A DNA stretch of 64,000 nt from Ceratothoa steindachneri (lineage: Eukaryota > Arthropoda > Malacostraca > Isopoda > Cymothoidae), in assembly GCA_963969495.1 (NCBI GenBank), contig OZ018321.1, forward strand, positions 195,589,126 to 195,653,125, in the 5' to 3' direction. The notes below the pieces were generated by a model. The model saw only the letters and a program-made list of their open reading frames with translations, ran no database searches and was not told the DNA's origin. The position numbers were made by a program, and so were the translations under genes. Of the stretch, positions 23,291 through 36,783 are shown piece by piece (position 1 is the stretch's first letter; every line of letters begins with the position of its first letter).

Positions 23291-24490
23291 TGGGAACGGT
23301 CAATAATTCCGCGCCAGGGAAGGGGTTAACGGGGCACTACCCTCATCCCATTCATCGTGCCCCAACGCCTAAGGACACCTCTAGTCCTAGTCTCTCGCAA
23401 CCAGTGAGCGTCGATTAGCGTTGTTTATAGAGGTTCCAAAGCCTCTCTTCTGACGCGTGAGGTAGCTGCCAGGTCCTTATATATAGATAGAGGGAAAAAA
23501 GGGAAAGAGTGACATGATAGGAGTAGGCCTTTTTTTATTTTTTTATTTTTGTATAAGTGGGAGATAGGATGAAAGTAAAAAAAGAGAATGATAGAGTAGA
23601 AAAAGAAAAGAGTGACGCACTTAGTCTGGAACCTCGTTTCCGCCTAAATCGACAAGGGAAGCCCTACCAGGGGTACCCAGAAGAGGTACCCCCGCCGACA
23701 CAGCTCGAAAAGTCAAAGGTACACACAAGCTCTCTTCCCGCGACAAGGGGGCGTCACCTCTCCGTCTACTTTCTTTAGGAGAGAAAGAGTAACGCGGACG
23801 TAGAGGCCTAGGGGGTATTTCACAGACGAGAAGACTTCCAATCTTCCTCTTTGGATAAACTGCCTGGGCGATAAGATGAGGTTAGACGAGCCAAACTAGA
23901 GCCCGGGAAAAGATCAGCGACATGGTTCTCCTTCAGATGAAGTAAGACCCACTTCCGTCAGCCAGCGAAATCGCTTCCGGCAACCCCGTATATAATTCCC
24001 AGCACGGACATGAGAAATCAGTATTCTCCAGTATTCGCTAGAATCATCCAAGGACACGACGTGCAAATTCTCAAACGACTCCCACACCCTAGGGGCTCGC
24101 AGGCAAGAAATATTTATTCAGAATTAACAACAGTCAACCAACGTGAAGATTCATCCTTCTGCAATTACCTGCTCAGCTCCTTCCGGCGAGAATACTCCCT
24201 CGATCCAAACCCTCGAGGCTCACCACGGAAATTGTAAGACAATTACGTTTTTTCTCCATCAACTTCGAAGAGGCGCGATGTTATTCGACCTTGAAGATTC
24301 ACTCAAGATCCACTGCTCCCGTTTCCTTTAGGTTAGTCGTTTGTTCATGCTCGCGTCGCGTCCTGAAGTATCCATGTAAATCAACTTTGCTTTCCAATTG
24401 GTCTGGTGTATTTCCTATAGTGTCTCCTTTGTTGCTAAATTTTATTGTTTCTATATTAGTAAAGATTATTTTTCTTTCTTTTATTTGATT
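23291..24490. other. Unclassified, moderately GC-rich segment
   Basis: Composition resembles a TE leader or LTR more than the surrounding AT-rich DNA. No domain is recognised in any frame; small frames at 23557-23778 and 24010-24237 show no motif. It may include the 5' end of the CR1-like element on its left. Confidence 0.3.
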
Positions 24491-24839
24491 CCAAGAACCA
24501 CATAGCCATTTGACTGGAATCAGCCAAAGGTAGAATTACCACTCGTATATAATTTCGTTGTAACCCACGCCAAAAAGGGGCATTTCCCAGCGCATGATTG
24601 TCACCTCATTTACCCGCATCCATGGAGGCAAGCGGAAGTCAGGGAGCTCATACCCGACCTACGAAAATAAAGTTAAAAGCGAATGGTATAATAGATGATG
24701 TGCTTTAATGAATCGAAATTTGAATAGTGTTTTTCCGACCACAGACGTAACGTCCTGGTAAATTGTATTAACTCATGCTGGGCCTCAGCAACCTGGGGTG
24801 GCCCTTACCTATTAGTTCTTGGTCAATATTAGCAATCTT

Positions 24840-25560
24840 AGCAGTAATTTTTTAATGACCAAAAGAGATATTGCAGATGATACAACATTAGGTAATATAG
24901 CAAAAGTTTTCTGTAATCCATTCAATTAAGAATGTGTCTTAGATTAGTAAAATGGGCAGATAAATGTCGGATGAAGGTCAATGTATACATGTGTAAGGTA
25001 ATAATGCCATTAAGACCCCTAAATCTACGTGAAATATACATAGATAATAAAGTTCTTAAATGATTCAAGTCAGTGGGTTGGGGCATCCCCAAAGCAAATA
25101 GATACATGTGTTACATAACAAGGAATTTTGTATTTAAATCAAAAGATATTATTCATGCCTCAATTGGATTAAGTAGTTTGGCTCTGGTCTCTTAACCTGC
25201 AAAAAAGCATCTTAACCTTAAAGGCGTTCAACGTAGAGCGAGGAAATTATTCCCTAAACTTAGAAATAAATCGTATGAATTCAGACTGAGAGGCCTTAAT
25301 TTGTTTTCCCTGGAAACCAGTCGTTAAAATACAATGTCTCTCTATATAGCGTATTAGTTACTATCTGAGTTAGATAACCAGGCACTTTGTAAGAAACTAG
25401 GAATAACGAGTTCAAGCTGATTTGGCCTGATTGGACGGTCTTCTAACAAACCTACCCATTACTAAAATTTCTGGGAGTGCTCGCAAGAAAGTATATTCGG
25501 TGACGTGGCTTTTCCCGCCCCTATTTAATATTATTATTATGTTTATTATTATTATAGGAA
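24840..25560 (+). pseudogene. LINE RT C-terminal fragment (CR1/Rex1-like)
   Basis: Piecewise plus-strand translation gives ADDTTLGNIAK (about 24875), then QINVG/ADKCRMKVNVYMCK-like sequence, and GVQRRARKLFPKLRNKSYEF near 25224-25285 with LRGLNLFSLETSR after it. These are the palm FADD motif onwards and the C-terminal conserved block of CR1/Rex1-type RTs. The fragment ends in ATTATTATTATG-type repeats near 25530-25558, a plausible 3' tail. It is a different family from the 18.8-23.3 kb LINE, judging from sequence differences and the tail. Confidence 0.6.
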
Positions 25561-27985
25561 AGTAGTATGGTAAAAGTGGAAGTTGTGTTGAAAGACAGTG
25601 TGTGAAACAGTAGCTAAGGATTATAGTTCCTTATCCTGTGTAAAAGATTATGATCAGATATTGATTGAGAAAGAATATAATAACTGATGGTGTATATAAA
25701 GAGGAAGAATCAAGTTTTTTGATATGTAAGAGGCTGTGCGATAGTTTTTTATATAGACTTGTGTAAAAGGAGCCTAGAAGAGAAGATGTGACGTGTATCT
25801 TAGTCTTGTATATCTGTCAACAAGATTACAAGTTAGAATAAAAGTAATGTCCAATGTTCAGGGGCTCACAGAACCATTTGGATGGTCTTAGGTTGTCATC
25901 CAGAGAAAAGAATGAAAATGAGTTGGATTCATACTTTGCATCGAAACCTAAATAATTGTACAAGTGTGATATTGATAAGCTTGTTGACAGATGGAATAAC
26001 GTTCTATAAAGCAAGGGAGGCTATGATTATGCTTAAATATTTCCAGAATCATAAATATTCTCATTTTTAATCTATACCCTAAAATCGGACATCACTTTCG
26101 TTCCAACCTGATATGATAGGATTAGTAGTGCTGCACTCTTAAGTTGTTTTGAGGATATATGGGCTATGTGAGGGTGGGTATAACGAAGTAAAGTTTCAAT
26201 GAATAAAGTAAGGTGTGTGAAAGTTGAGAGGTTTTGTGCTGGAGATTGTGGTATTCTTCAAGATTGTGTAATGTAACCCTGTTTTTTGAGGTGTTCATGG
26301 AGAGTATGATGAGAGGACTATAAACGAGGCTTATTCAAAAATTTAGAAATTCGATAGGATAGAGTCACACTTTTATAAGTAAATTCTGTTAGATATTGAT
26401 GACCTTTCATTTTCATATGAATATACAATCTTTACATCTATCGGAAAATGGTTAGGTATAAAAATTTCAGTAAAAATTTCAGTTATATGACATTTTCAGC
26501 AAATTGTTTTGGCAGATAATGTCCCTGAAAGATGTTTATTGGACTCTTCTGGCAGGTTTAATGCTGTAGCTTCTTGAAAATCATCTTTAATATCAGGTTG
26601 TTTCGCTCTTTAATTTTAATAATTGTCCCACTGTAGCATTTTGGTCACATATTTCTTCATGAAACCATCTAAAGGCGTCTTCTTGGATATCATTTCTCGT
26701 GAAAATTTGAATACCTTATTATTGACCTATTTTTAACCCAGCTACTTCTCGTATTTGAATCTCATGTATAGATTTATTTTTAAATATTAGAATAGGAGGT
26801 TTGATAAAAAATACACCCGGACTAGATTTTATAAAATTAAAACGTTTTGTTAAACTTCTGAGTGCACTCTCTATAGTCAATTTCAGGAATAGCCTCTCCA
26901 TAGATCTGTCTGAGAATTTCTTTTAACTTCAATTTCATTTGACAAATTTACTTTGGTCTTGGAAAACCCTGACTTTTCCACTCGGATGATTGTCGCTTTA
27001 TTCCCACATCATAACTGCAAATACAACATTCTTCTCTAATGACATGGTTTTTCTAAGAAGTTTGCGTCTGTTTCTGACTTTTTCAAAAAACAACATAATA
27101 ATAAAATAAATAAAAATTATACACAATAGATTTGTTTAAACGAAATCAAGTACATATATTTCCAAATATACTTAAGTAATTTTATATATCTATTTTTACC
27201 TCTGCCTGACTAAATTTCCAGCTAAACACCCATCCGGGTATTTTTTTTTATCAAACCTCGCAAATGCATATAAAACAAGGGAGTTAACAATTAATAACTT
27301 AAATATCACTGTAGGATAGGAAGAGCACAACATTGATTTCTCTTTTAAGCATATGATGTGTTCTCTCAAAGGTGAATGGCAAATGCATCTTTGTTTTATT
27401 TTATTTATATTAGGAATACTATTCGTGAGTAACCGATATAAAAAAGAAATGCCAAAAATACGCTTGAAATAATAACGTGTAAAAAAGCAAAATAGTGATA
27501 GACATTTCTCGTTCGAGCAAAATAAAGCCTAATTTATTGCTGTGAATAGTAGCTGGTTAGGAGAAATCTCACGATTTGTAATGAACGCGGAAGAATACAT
27601 TTGTTTCACAATGAATTTGCGATAAGCAACAGTAATGAATAAGAATCTCGCAGAATGTTATATTAACTGCGAGAACTATGGTGATTGTTGGCATGAGAGA
27701 AACACATACGCGAGACTCAAAATGAATAATAAACACTCATTCAAGTTTATAGCCGCGGAGGACTGACCGCCAGAGACTGCCGTCAAAATTAACCATGAGT
27801 CAGGGCTTCTAGTTGAGGCGTCGATTACATCAGATGAAAAAATGTGAGGAAAAAAATTCGTTAGATTGTGTCCTTGGGAAATAATCAACAGAAAGGAATG
27901 GATGTAAGAGACAGCAGAAATCAGAAAAAATAGTTAGAAGCTGCTATGGAGCTGTTTATTTACTAACTGTAAAGTTTCGAAAATT
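25561..27985. other. AT-rich intronic stretch without recognisable feature
   Basis: No domain, RNA gene or repeat structure could be recognised. The frames of 60-70 codons at 25826-26014, 26719-26901 and 27676-27888 lack motifs and are probably accidental. Old TE remains beyond recognition are likely. Confidence 0.4.
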
Positions 27986-27989
27986 CCAA

Positions 27990-28960
27990 ATAAGACTCAA
28001 TTAATTTCTTATCATGACGCTGCCAGGAATTTCGACAGAAAGAAAATTGCGGAAGACAAAAGAACATTCAATACATTTTCTCTTCTTAATTTGTATATTA
28101 AAAGCAAAGATTACCGAAATATCAATAGAGATCTAAATCTTCATCCCTGTTCCATTGCTTTGATAGTATAAAAGTAGAAGAAACATTACCAAACAGTGAG
28201 CCATCCTCAATCTTGTGTGCCTTGAAAGATTTCCTGCCATGATGGCAACAAAATCGTTTAAATGTTTGAAAAATAACCCGAAACTACGTACACAGGGTCA
28301 TTACAAGATATGTAAGCAGCTGGAATAACGGTTACACTTCAATATTAGTAACGCGCTTTGCGAGCATAGATTTGATCTTGTAGAATAACGCATACTAAGA
28401 TTTTCGATATCGCTTGATAGCTTTGGGACTAATTTTCTTTGGTATAATGAAACAAATACAAGTTATTTGGCCTGAATTTCCCTCGCCATCTTTGGAGGAA
28501 GATTGAAGACTTATAAGGCATTATATTTCCACGTGGCAATATAATGGTAATAGGATAGTATACATATTATTAGCCAAAAACCTGATCACGAAAGCTAAAG
28601 CCTTTAGGATCCAGCTCAGATGAGAATTTTAACAAAACGATGATCCGGGACGTACTGCCAAGGACAAGAAGCAATGAAATAAAAATAATAAAATCAATAT
28701 ATTAATATTTCGTAGCCAGTCTCCAAGCCTCAATTCGATTGAAAAGATTGGTAATCTGTGGCGAGAATTAAAGATCCGTTTTCATGCTTGTCCATTCATT
28801 ATTATGAAAAACTAAGGAATATCTGCGATCGAGATTGGTCCAAAATACCTGCAGAAGTGTTTCAACTTAAAGACTTGTTATAGGAAGGAAATCGAAACTG
28901 AAAGTGCCAAAAAAAGCTAATTCATAAAGCTGAGTTTTATTATTGCAAATACCCTATTTG
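27990..28960 (+). pseudogene. Tc1-like transposase relic
   Basis: Scattered across frames: ISTERKLRKTKEHSIHF (about 28030), then a block like GNIMVIG (about 28540, compare the GGGSIMVWG step), then FQQDND-like NDDPGRTAKDK (about 28640), and SQSPSLNSIEKIGNLWRELK (about 28715-28780), which matches the SPDLNPIENLWRELK region around the last catalytic acidic residue. A C-terminal region runs to about 28915. Tc1 transposases cut and paste at TA sites. Stops and shifts throughout; terminal repeats not identified. Confidence 0.65.
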
Positions 28961-29090
28961 CATTTAACTATATTTTCGCATGTTTTGTTGATAAATATTA
29001 TAATGAGTATGTTAGGTACGTAAGGGGCAAATATTCAATAAAAGTAGAGATGCACAGGCTATGTTTTAATTGGATTTGAATAAAATAATT

Positions 29091-31759
29091 CAGGGATGGG
29101 CAACCTGCGCCATTTACAAGGTCTAAATGCGGTCTTTTGAAGAAATTTAATAAAAAATACCTATTTATAGCTTTTGTTTACTTTTCTATTTTATGAAGAT
29201 AAAATTTCATTCGTCTAGCAAAAATAACTAATCTACAAGTATTTAGTACACCTATACTTGCTAAAAAATTATAGAAAACCTTTTTTACCCTCCTTGGCGT
29301 AAACAATATAGATATTTTCGCACGAATGGCGATACGTTTCTCTGAACGAAGAGAATTGCACTCAAATCGTATCTTCTCCTTTATTTTTTAACAAATCTTT
29401 CTGAAACTTTCACAAAATATAGATGAATGATAGCTTTATTAGAATATTTCCTATAGACTTTGTCTTGACTCTCGTTTACTTGCTACAGGACCGCAAACTC
29501 TAATAATGACCATTTTTGTACTTTTTTGGCACACTTTTTAAATATTCTTTAGTTATATACTATTTAGTATTTTGTTTTGAAAATTATATATTTATATAAT
29601 TATCGACAAAAAATGGAAATTATATTCTAAAAATCACTTCTCTATCTTAATTAGGAGCTATTTAATTATCATTTTCCCACGCTCTCTTGCAGCTTTGATT
29701 GCCAGTATGCTTTGAGATATATAATGTTGGGTAGATGTCAAGTGATTTGTCTTCTTTAGCTAATTCTCATTTTTGTGAGTTTTGTCAATTACATTTTATA
29801 ATAAATTTCATTTAAACATTCTAAAAAAGTACTCAAAATCGTTGGAAACTTTGAATCATTATTTTTTGGCTTCTTCCTTTAATTTGAAGCTAGATGATTA
29901 TTATTTAGACTGTTCCAACAATGACTACGAAGGCCCATTGAAGATAAAATACTTTTTTTAGTATGTGATTCTATAATTTCATATCTGAAAAAATATAATC
30001 CTAAGATTAATTGTGAAACGAATGCAAATAATAAGTATTTTAAATTAAAAGAAGAAGAGCACAAAATGGCACTTTGTAGATTCGAGGAACAAAAAGACCG
30101 TTAGCAGCAATCACTACGAACCTATTTCAATATAAGAATGATGCCATTTAAGTCACATATAAAATATCTCTTCTATTAAGATAAAAAAGGAAACGATTTA
30201 GTGATATTGAGATTACAAAAAAGTCAATCATAGAAGTTATGAGCTGCTTAGATCCTAAAAAGGTACATAATTATAAAGAACTTCCTCTCCTGATATAAAC
30301 ACTAATAAATCGTCAACATGAATTAGCTTGAAACTTAAATGAGCAACTTAATTCAATAATTAAAAATTATATATTTTATTCCATAGCGTTGGATAAATCA
30401 ACTGATATTACTGATTCAGCACAGCTCTTAATTTTTATTCGTGCTATAAAGGAGGATTTTCATTGTATTGAAAAGCTATTTTCTTTATGTACTTTTAAAG
30501 ATAGAACTCAAGGAATTGATACTTTCAACGCTTTTAAAGAGAAATACCGCGTAACGAACCTTAATTTTGATACTCTAATAAGTGTATGCACAGATGGTGC
30601 TCCTTCAATGACAGGTTCCCGTGAAGGATTTATTGGGCTGTTAAAAAAATAACTACCCAATCCAGATTCCTTAATTGTTTTTCATTGTAGCCTGCATCAG
30701 CAAAATCTAACTGCAAAATCTACAACTCTCTATAATACTTTTGATAAAATCATAGGCATTGTTAGCTTTATTAGGAGCAATTACATTTGTAATCGTCAAT
30801 TTCAGGCCAAGCTCAAGAACGACGATGAAACCGAAATTGTTGACTTGCCATATCATTCTCAAGTTCGTTGGTTGTCTCAGGGAAGAATCTTGGACATAAT
30901 TTTCAATTTGAAAGACCAAAAGGGGTTTTTATAGTGATCATAATATACATTGTGAATTTATGGATAATGATTTTATTCAGAACTCTGCATTATTATATGA
31001 TTTAAGGAAAAAAACACAATGAATTAAATATTACTCCTCAAGGTAAACCCAAATCCATTTATGACAATTCGATAAAAGTCAAGGCATTTCGCGAAATGTT
31101 AGTATTTTTTTTTAAAATTATTTTTACCTGGTTAGAGTTGGAAAAAACTGAAGAAAATTTCCCTCCATTGACAAAAAGAATCATGTGCATCATTTCAATT
31201 TCAAGAATATGTATCTGTTCTTGATACACTAATTTAAAATTATAATGAAAGATTCAAAGATTTTAAAACACATAAGGCAACTTGAAGTTTGCTTTTCAAC
31301 ATCGTTTAGTTGACATTTCTACAAGACCGGTTGATTTGAAGATGGAGTTGATAAAACTTTCAAAAGATGACATTATGAAATCCCAATTTAATTTATAACA
31401 GATCCACTTTAAATTTGGAAAAAGGAAATTGATTACCCTCGTCTCCGTCATCATGCCCGAAAAATGCTTTCTTGCTTTGTCACTACTTGTTGCTGTGAAT
31501 CATTATTCTCCTACATGACGTAAATGAAAACAAAGTTGAGAACTCAGCTCACTGATGTACATTTAGAAGATCAACTCAAGTTGAAGTCTATCATGCTAGA
31601 ACCAAATATAAAACTACTTGTAAATGATAATCAACATCAAAAGAGTCATTATATGTAAGATTAGTTGTAAATATCACACTCTAAAAAATAGTTTTCGTAA
31701 ATATTTTAAAATATGCGGCCATGTGGCTAAGCAATTTCTTAAATGCGGCCACCTGATTG
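29091..31759 (+). mobile_element. hAT transposon relic (GTF2IRD2/ZBED-like transposase)
   Basis: The left end starts CAGGGATGGGCAACCTGCG, a hAT-type terminus, preceded by AAATAATT (29083-29090). The right end is near GCGGCCACCTGATTG at 31745-31759, followed by AAATAATA (31760-31767), a candidate 8-bp target duplication with one mismatch. An (A)ATGCGG(T/C)C motif recurs inside both ends (29126, 31706, 31741). The transposase remnant lies at about 30190-31650. The right terminal repeat is degenerate, so that boundary is less certain. Confidence 0.65.
30190..31655 (+). pseudogene. hAT transposase remnant
   Basis: The longest open part, 30389-30652, encodes DKSTDITDSAQLLIFIRAI, with the first catalytic Asp region of hAT transposases, and CTDGAPSMTGSREGFIG, with the TDGAxxMxG block. 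Upstream in broken frames: EVMSCLDPKKVHNYKELPL. Downstream: HCSLHQQNLTAKS and YHSQVRWLSQGRILD (30790-30890), and near 31490-31590 a C-terminal dimerisation-type stretch (SLFSYMTQMKTKLRTQLTDVH in shifted frames). The order fits GTF2IRD2/ZBED-like hAT proteins. Stops occur at 30650 and after 30930. The N-terminal zinc finger was not recognised. Confidence 0.75.
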
Positions 31760-32249
31760 AAATAATATTATAAAAAGTGACATTTTTTATGGGTATTTTC
31801 AAGGTTAAATGTCTCCAGGCTTGGAGGAAGAAGTAAGGTTTCAATGGACTCGTGTAGGGCCGATAGTATGAAGGATGGGTGGCGTATAGCAGCAGATCGA
31901 TCATTCCAAATTCAAACAGCAAATATCGAAAAGACATGGTTTTCCGTGTAGCACAGACAACTAGGATGAACAAGTAGTTGGGTGCCAGAACCAGAACGTA
32001 GGGTTTTATAGGAGACAGGGAATGGCTCCTTACATAAATACTAATATGCAAAGAGGCAGACTTTCTAAGGTGACTACATTGAATCAGTGTCCTTTGCAGA
32101 TCCCTGTACGAGGAAGATGCATGAAAGAAACGTTTTCTGTGGAAAAAAAATGCGCTTCAAAGCTTAGGAAATGTCGAAAGCAGAGAAGGATTGAAGCGTG
32201 TAATTCGATAAAAAATCATTTACAGCGCAGGAAAATGTAACCGTATAGC

Positions 32250-32745
32250 CACTCAGTTTAAGAAAACGAGCAATAGTTTTACAGCGAAACACATAAGATG
32301 GAATACCCAGTATTTCTCAAGGTTCAGCGAATGAGGTGAGGTAGAAAAAGAGAATTTTCGTGTCACGAGTAGAAAAATGAAAAGAGAGACGATGACATCT
32401 AAAAATTCACAAAGACCATAAACAAAAGTGTAACTCCTACTATCGAATGCTGCCAAGGGTTATAAAAGTATCAGGATGCAACGCTGGCTAACATCAACCT
32501 CATGGTGAAGGCTATCAGTTATATTTAGGAGAGCGGAGTCAGTTCTGTCTTCTGCCTAGCGACAAAGTGGAATATCTCATCAATGTTAGAGAAAATGTTT
32601 GGTCTATAATCTTGGTTGACACAAGCCTTTTCAAGGAGTTTAGAAAAATACGAGAGTTGAGATATTGAGCGATATCTTTCCGGAACGTTTATGTTTAGGT
32701 TAGGATTCTTAAGGATTGGGCGAACTATTTTCTCAAGGTTAATGG
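32250..32745 (-). pseudogene. LINE reverse-transcriptase fragment
   Basis: Minus-strand translation from about 32730 gives VRPILKNPNLNINVPERYRS, then SYFSKLLEKACVNQ, then AxRQKTELTPL and ITDSLHHEVDVSVAS, then AFDSRSYTFVYGLCEFL (about 32445-32395). These correspond in order to the KK..NYRPISNL, LEK, Q.GF/YR and AFD.VSH blocks of LINE reverse transcriptases. Several shifts and stops. The segment 31770-32250 may be its continuation but shows no secure motif. Confidence 0.55.
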
Positions 32746-33666
32746 GAAGATAAGTCTAGTGATTTATAATGAAAGAGGAACGAGATAAAAGCTTGAAGAG
32801 TTGCTGTGGATTGTTTTTGTTTTCAGCAAGGATAGCTTTCTTGTGAATTTTAAGGCAGACTTGAGAAAGGTGTTGTTAGAGTGAGTATCAATGGAGTATG
32901 CTAGGGAAACTATTTACATATCCGTATCACGATCGCGAGAAGGCTATAGATGCCTATCACAAGCAAGCTCACTAGTGATCAGTGCCTACTCAATAGAGGA
33001 GAGTTGATGCTGACCAGACTGGCTGAAAGTTGGCATGATAGTGTTTGGTGAAAAGGAGTATGAAAGAGATTTGGATATTGTACTTGGTATAAATTGATGT
33101 GGAATGTTCAGTTAAAGTTTGTGAAATTTTAACGTGTTCATCTGGCAGCCAAATGGGCACACAACCGCTGTAAAAGACCAAAAAGAATGAATAATAAATT
33201 GTGATACAAAAATAAGGAAATAGAAAAAACAAACACTAACATAAAGATAAAATTATAAATTAGAGCCATGATCACGTGCCCCTGTCTGCAACGGCATCAC
33301 CCAAGGACTCAAGAAGGCAGCAAACAAATTAAAAATAGCATGGAAGAGACGTGTCTTTTTTCCAAAGCTCTATCACTCCATAGCGGAAGTGCAGGAGACA
33401 CAACCATTTTAGAGACCAGAGACAAACAGTAACTAACTCGCTAGTCCCGTTACCGGGAGGAGTAGCCTGTATTGCACAGTCTGATTTACCAAGCGGTCTT
33501 CACAGAAAGGTTCAGGAGAGCGGTCCTTCAAGTAACGTGGCGTCCAGAGAGTTTGTTCGATTCGGATGCAACAGAAAGAGAGTTAATGCCGTCGGAGCAT
33601 TTCGGGATAGGTACAATCTAATGGGACCCGCAAAATATCCTGTGTAACCTGTTATACCTAGTAACT
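32746..33666. other. Unrecognised stretch left of the tandem array
   Basis: AT-rich to about 33265, then GC-richer up to the array start. No motif recognised. The GC-rich 33265-33666 part resembles the array in composition and may be the unduplicated left side of the same inserted element. Confidence 0.35.
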
Positions 33667-36600
33667 GAAGGAGTCCCACGTCCTTACGGGCTGATTTGAA
33701 CTCTGTGACGGGACCGTGGGAAGTTGTATTGCTCCTCTCTATTTACCCCTCAGGATTCCTCTTTTCAATAATTATCTCACTAACCCCTTGTCTAGGCTTA
33801 AAGACCTGATCAGCTTCCTAATCCCTTTTGAGTAAAAACTTTTGAAACTCTATAAACAAAACCCTTTAACGCTTGCAGGTCGCAAGAGACCAGGACCTGA
33901 GGGGTCCTAGGCGTTGAGCACGATTACTCAAAGATTAGTTTTGCCGTAATAACTTCTCAGTGTGTAGTGGGTTGACTACTTCACTCCGGCCGTTCTAAGA
34001 TGCATAAGGCTGTACTGCTTATGGCGGGCGGGCTTTACTGCTCTGTTTTCTGCCAGGTCAACTAAAAGTGTCACATCCTGTCTCTGGATCTGCCACAACA
34101 GTTCCACCTACTGGGCGCCTTGCGGACGATTAGTAAGATCTATTAAGGAAATCCATCTGATCGCCTTTCCTTTCTAGCTGCTCAGTTGGAAGCAGGAGCC
34201 TTTGAGGATGATACGCTCTACTGGACAACTTTGCGTCAGTGTGCATCTATGTACAGGTGCAAAAACCATCATTACCGCACCCAAGATAGACCCCTGAAAA
34301 GTTGGAAAACTCCAGATGGTATAGCCATGAGCAACTGTACCAACCCCCTTTTTTCTTTGCAGTGCTCTCAAGGTTACGGAATTTCGCGTGTGTTGATAAA
34401 TTCTTTAAAAATTTCAGTCTACTTTCCTATCAGTGAAACTTCTCATTAACTTGGTGTTGAGATGGGCAAAGAATTCGACAACACCACATGTCTGTGACAG
34501 AGGAGCTTTCCCTTTGTCATCTTTGGGCCTGTACTCCGGCAATTCCACCCCTGAAGAGTAGTTGGCCCGCTGTGCTTTGTTCTGGGTCACTGCAAACATT
34601 TTCTAGCAGGGAGGGGTCTACCTCTTCTTTTTCTACGGGTGAAGAGGCCTTTACTTCATACCATCTTTGGAGTCACCCTCAAACGAGCTCAAAAATGTAC
34701 CAGCATAGACTCCCTATTTTCTTTAAAAGTGCCCCACCATGAAAGAGCGAAAATGCAGTCCAGAGTCGACCGCTCTCGGTGGAAGCGTCTCGCTCGACAT
34801 GGCCAACCAGCTTAGGTGGGGAAACTTTGGTAGAGCCCGTCAGGACTTGTGCCCTAGTGACCTACATACATGTGTTGTAATATTGAAGGTTGGCTCACCG
34901 GTCAGAATCACCTTTGTTACAGGCAATAGGCTTGTAGATTACCTTTTGTGATCCATGACACCTTAGGGAGGATAGGCACTTGGAAGTTTACACTGATCTA
35001 GTGATAGTCCCAGATTTGCCTCAGCTCTAATTTGGCAGTGCCTTTTATCGGGGCAAACAAAGTCTCAGTGTGACACAACTCAGAGTCAAACTCCGCCTAT
35101 GTGAAAGATCCTTTTCAATCAACACGGGACTTCGAAGACTCATCAGGAGAGGAGGGATCTCCTCTACTGGTTGGTGCTTTCTTGCCGTCCAAAACCTATT
35201 TTTCCAAAAAGAGCTTGGCTAAGGCTTGTACTTCTGTCTTTGAGGCCCCTTCCCGTGGTGGATAAAAGAGGGCTTATTCTTCGCCCTCCTCTCCTAAAAA
35301 TAAGAAGAGCAAGAATATCAGTGGTTCCTCTCCTTCCGATGAAGTTGCAGGGATGGATAGGTCCCTTGCCATTTTGGTAGGTGACTAGACCACGACTCGT
35401 ACGACTATCCCCGATGCGCTCTTGGTTGGTGAGACCAGCGCGATGACAAACCTGAAGTTGCAGGTAAAGTGAGTGGAGCCTCGGTGACGTCGCTCCCTCA
35501 TTTAAAAGCTGCCCGGCGTCTTTGAGCCTGCCTGTTTCAAAAGTTTCTTCAAGCATTAGTTAGAAATATAGGTAGAGATCTGAAAGTTTCTCCGACCGGA
35601 CCTTTGGTGAATGCAACCGACCTGCCACAGGCGGCAATGGTTAGTGCTCTCTGGATACTCGATGGCTCGCCTTAATTTTAGGAAAGGGTGTTTATTTGAG
35701 GTAACACGTGGTATATTCCTTAGAAGATATCACCAAAAAGGTGCATAATCAAGGAAGAGTCAACCTCAAACATGTGATGAGAAAAGAGCTGGGGGGAGGG
35801 GAACGAGTCCTAGATATAGACTCTTTGTCACTTTCGATTGTGACAGACTCTTCGAGTCGGCGCCTGCCGGTTGCTATCACTACCGCATCAAGGCATTTGT
35901 GCCACTGCCGCCGATATGTATGCTACCACCTCGGCCAAACAAATCCAACTTGGTGACTTGCCAAGTCGAGTAAGCCTAAAATCAGCGGAAACTGCTCCAA
36001 AGCATTACATGCTAAATCTGTATTGTTAAGTGCCAACTGACGGAATTGTAACGGGCCGCACCCTGCGTTCTCAAAACAATAAAATAAAATCTTTTAAAGC
36101 CGTTCAGGCTTATGCCTTGGTCCTGTCGTGTCCAGCGCTTCCGGAGACGTCCTTTTCCTCGCATGTTAAAAAGCAGCCTCTGATCCTGGCCCATAAAGGC
36201 CTACGAGCTCGATCGCTTTTGCGCCCATTCGGAACCTTTCTTCTGGTTCTATCCCCGACCTCACAGGTGCTTTGCTGGTTGAGTCAGTGAAAAAAGGCTC
36301 ACACTTACCCACGGTTCAAACGAAGACTTCCTCCCTCTCCCGTGTGAACGTTTCTCGTATACTCACATGAGGAAAATCCCCCGAAGGTATTCGTGAGGCC
36401 GTGTTTTGGGACTCCTAAAGCTGTTCCACAAAAGAAAGACTACAGCAAAACAGCTTCGGCTCCACTCATCAACCAAGGCTGCACAGGGCAATTCGGAGTC
36501 GAGGGATCACCAAAAAAAGGAAATTCTGCTTCCGTTTTGAAGCTGCCTTGCTGTCAAAGGTTTCGATGTGCTTATAGGAAGGAAAAGTCTCGCATGGAAA

Positions 36601-36783
36601 GCCCATCTTGAGTCATTAAAATCGAAAGCGATTTCTGGGACTTGTACGACCAACAGATCCCGGAATTGCCACTTAGGGACGTGCACAGTCATTCATGTGA
36701 AGGTAATCTCATCGAAGAGGGCCTCCGTATCTCATCTGTGCTTGGCCTGTAGTGCATATTAGTTCAATGAGCTGTGTGTCGTA
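33667..36783. repeat. 3.1-kb unit 1
   Basis: The most distinct copy in its left half, for example CAGTTGGAAGCAGG where units 2-4 have CAGTTGGGAGCAGG, and TCTAGCAGGGAGG where they have TCTAGCGGAGAGG. Its right half (after about 35700) matches unit 2. A Ser/Lys-rich stretch at about 35140-35390 (SPSSPKNKKSKNISGSSP) reads as possible former coding sequence with an in-frame stop. The inverted repeat near 33891-33908 carries one mismatch here. Confidence 0.95.

Noticed and set aside
31674..32051. 125-codon minus-strand frame as a continuation of the LINE RT
   Set aside because: It lies in the right direction after the RT fragment, but no conserved RT block can be aligned with confidence, so I did not extend the feature.
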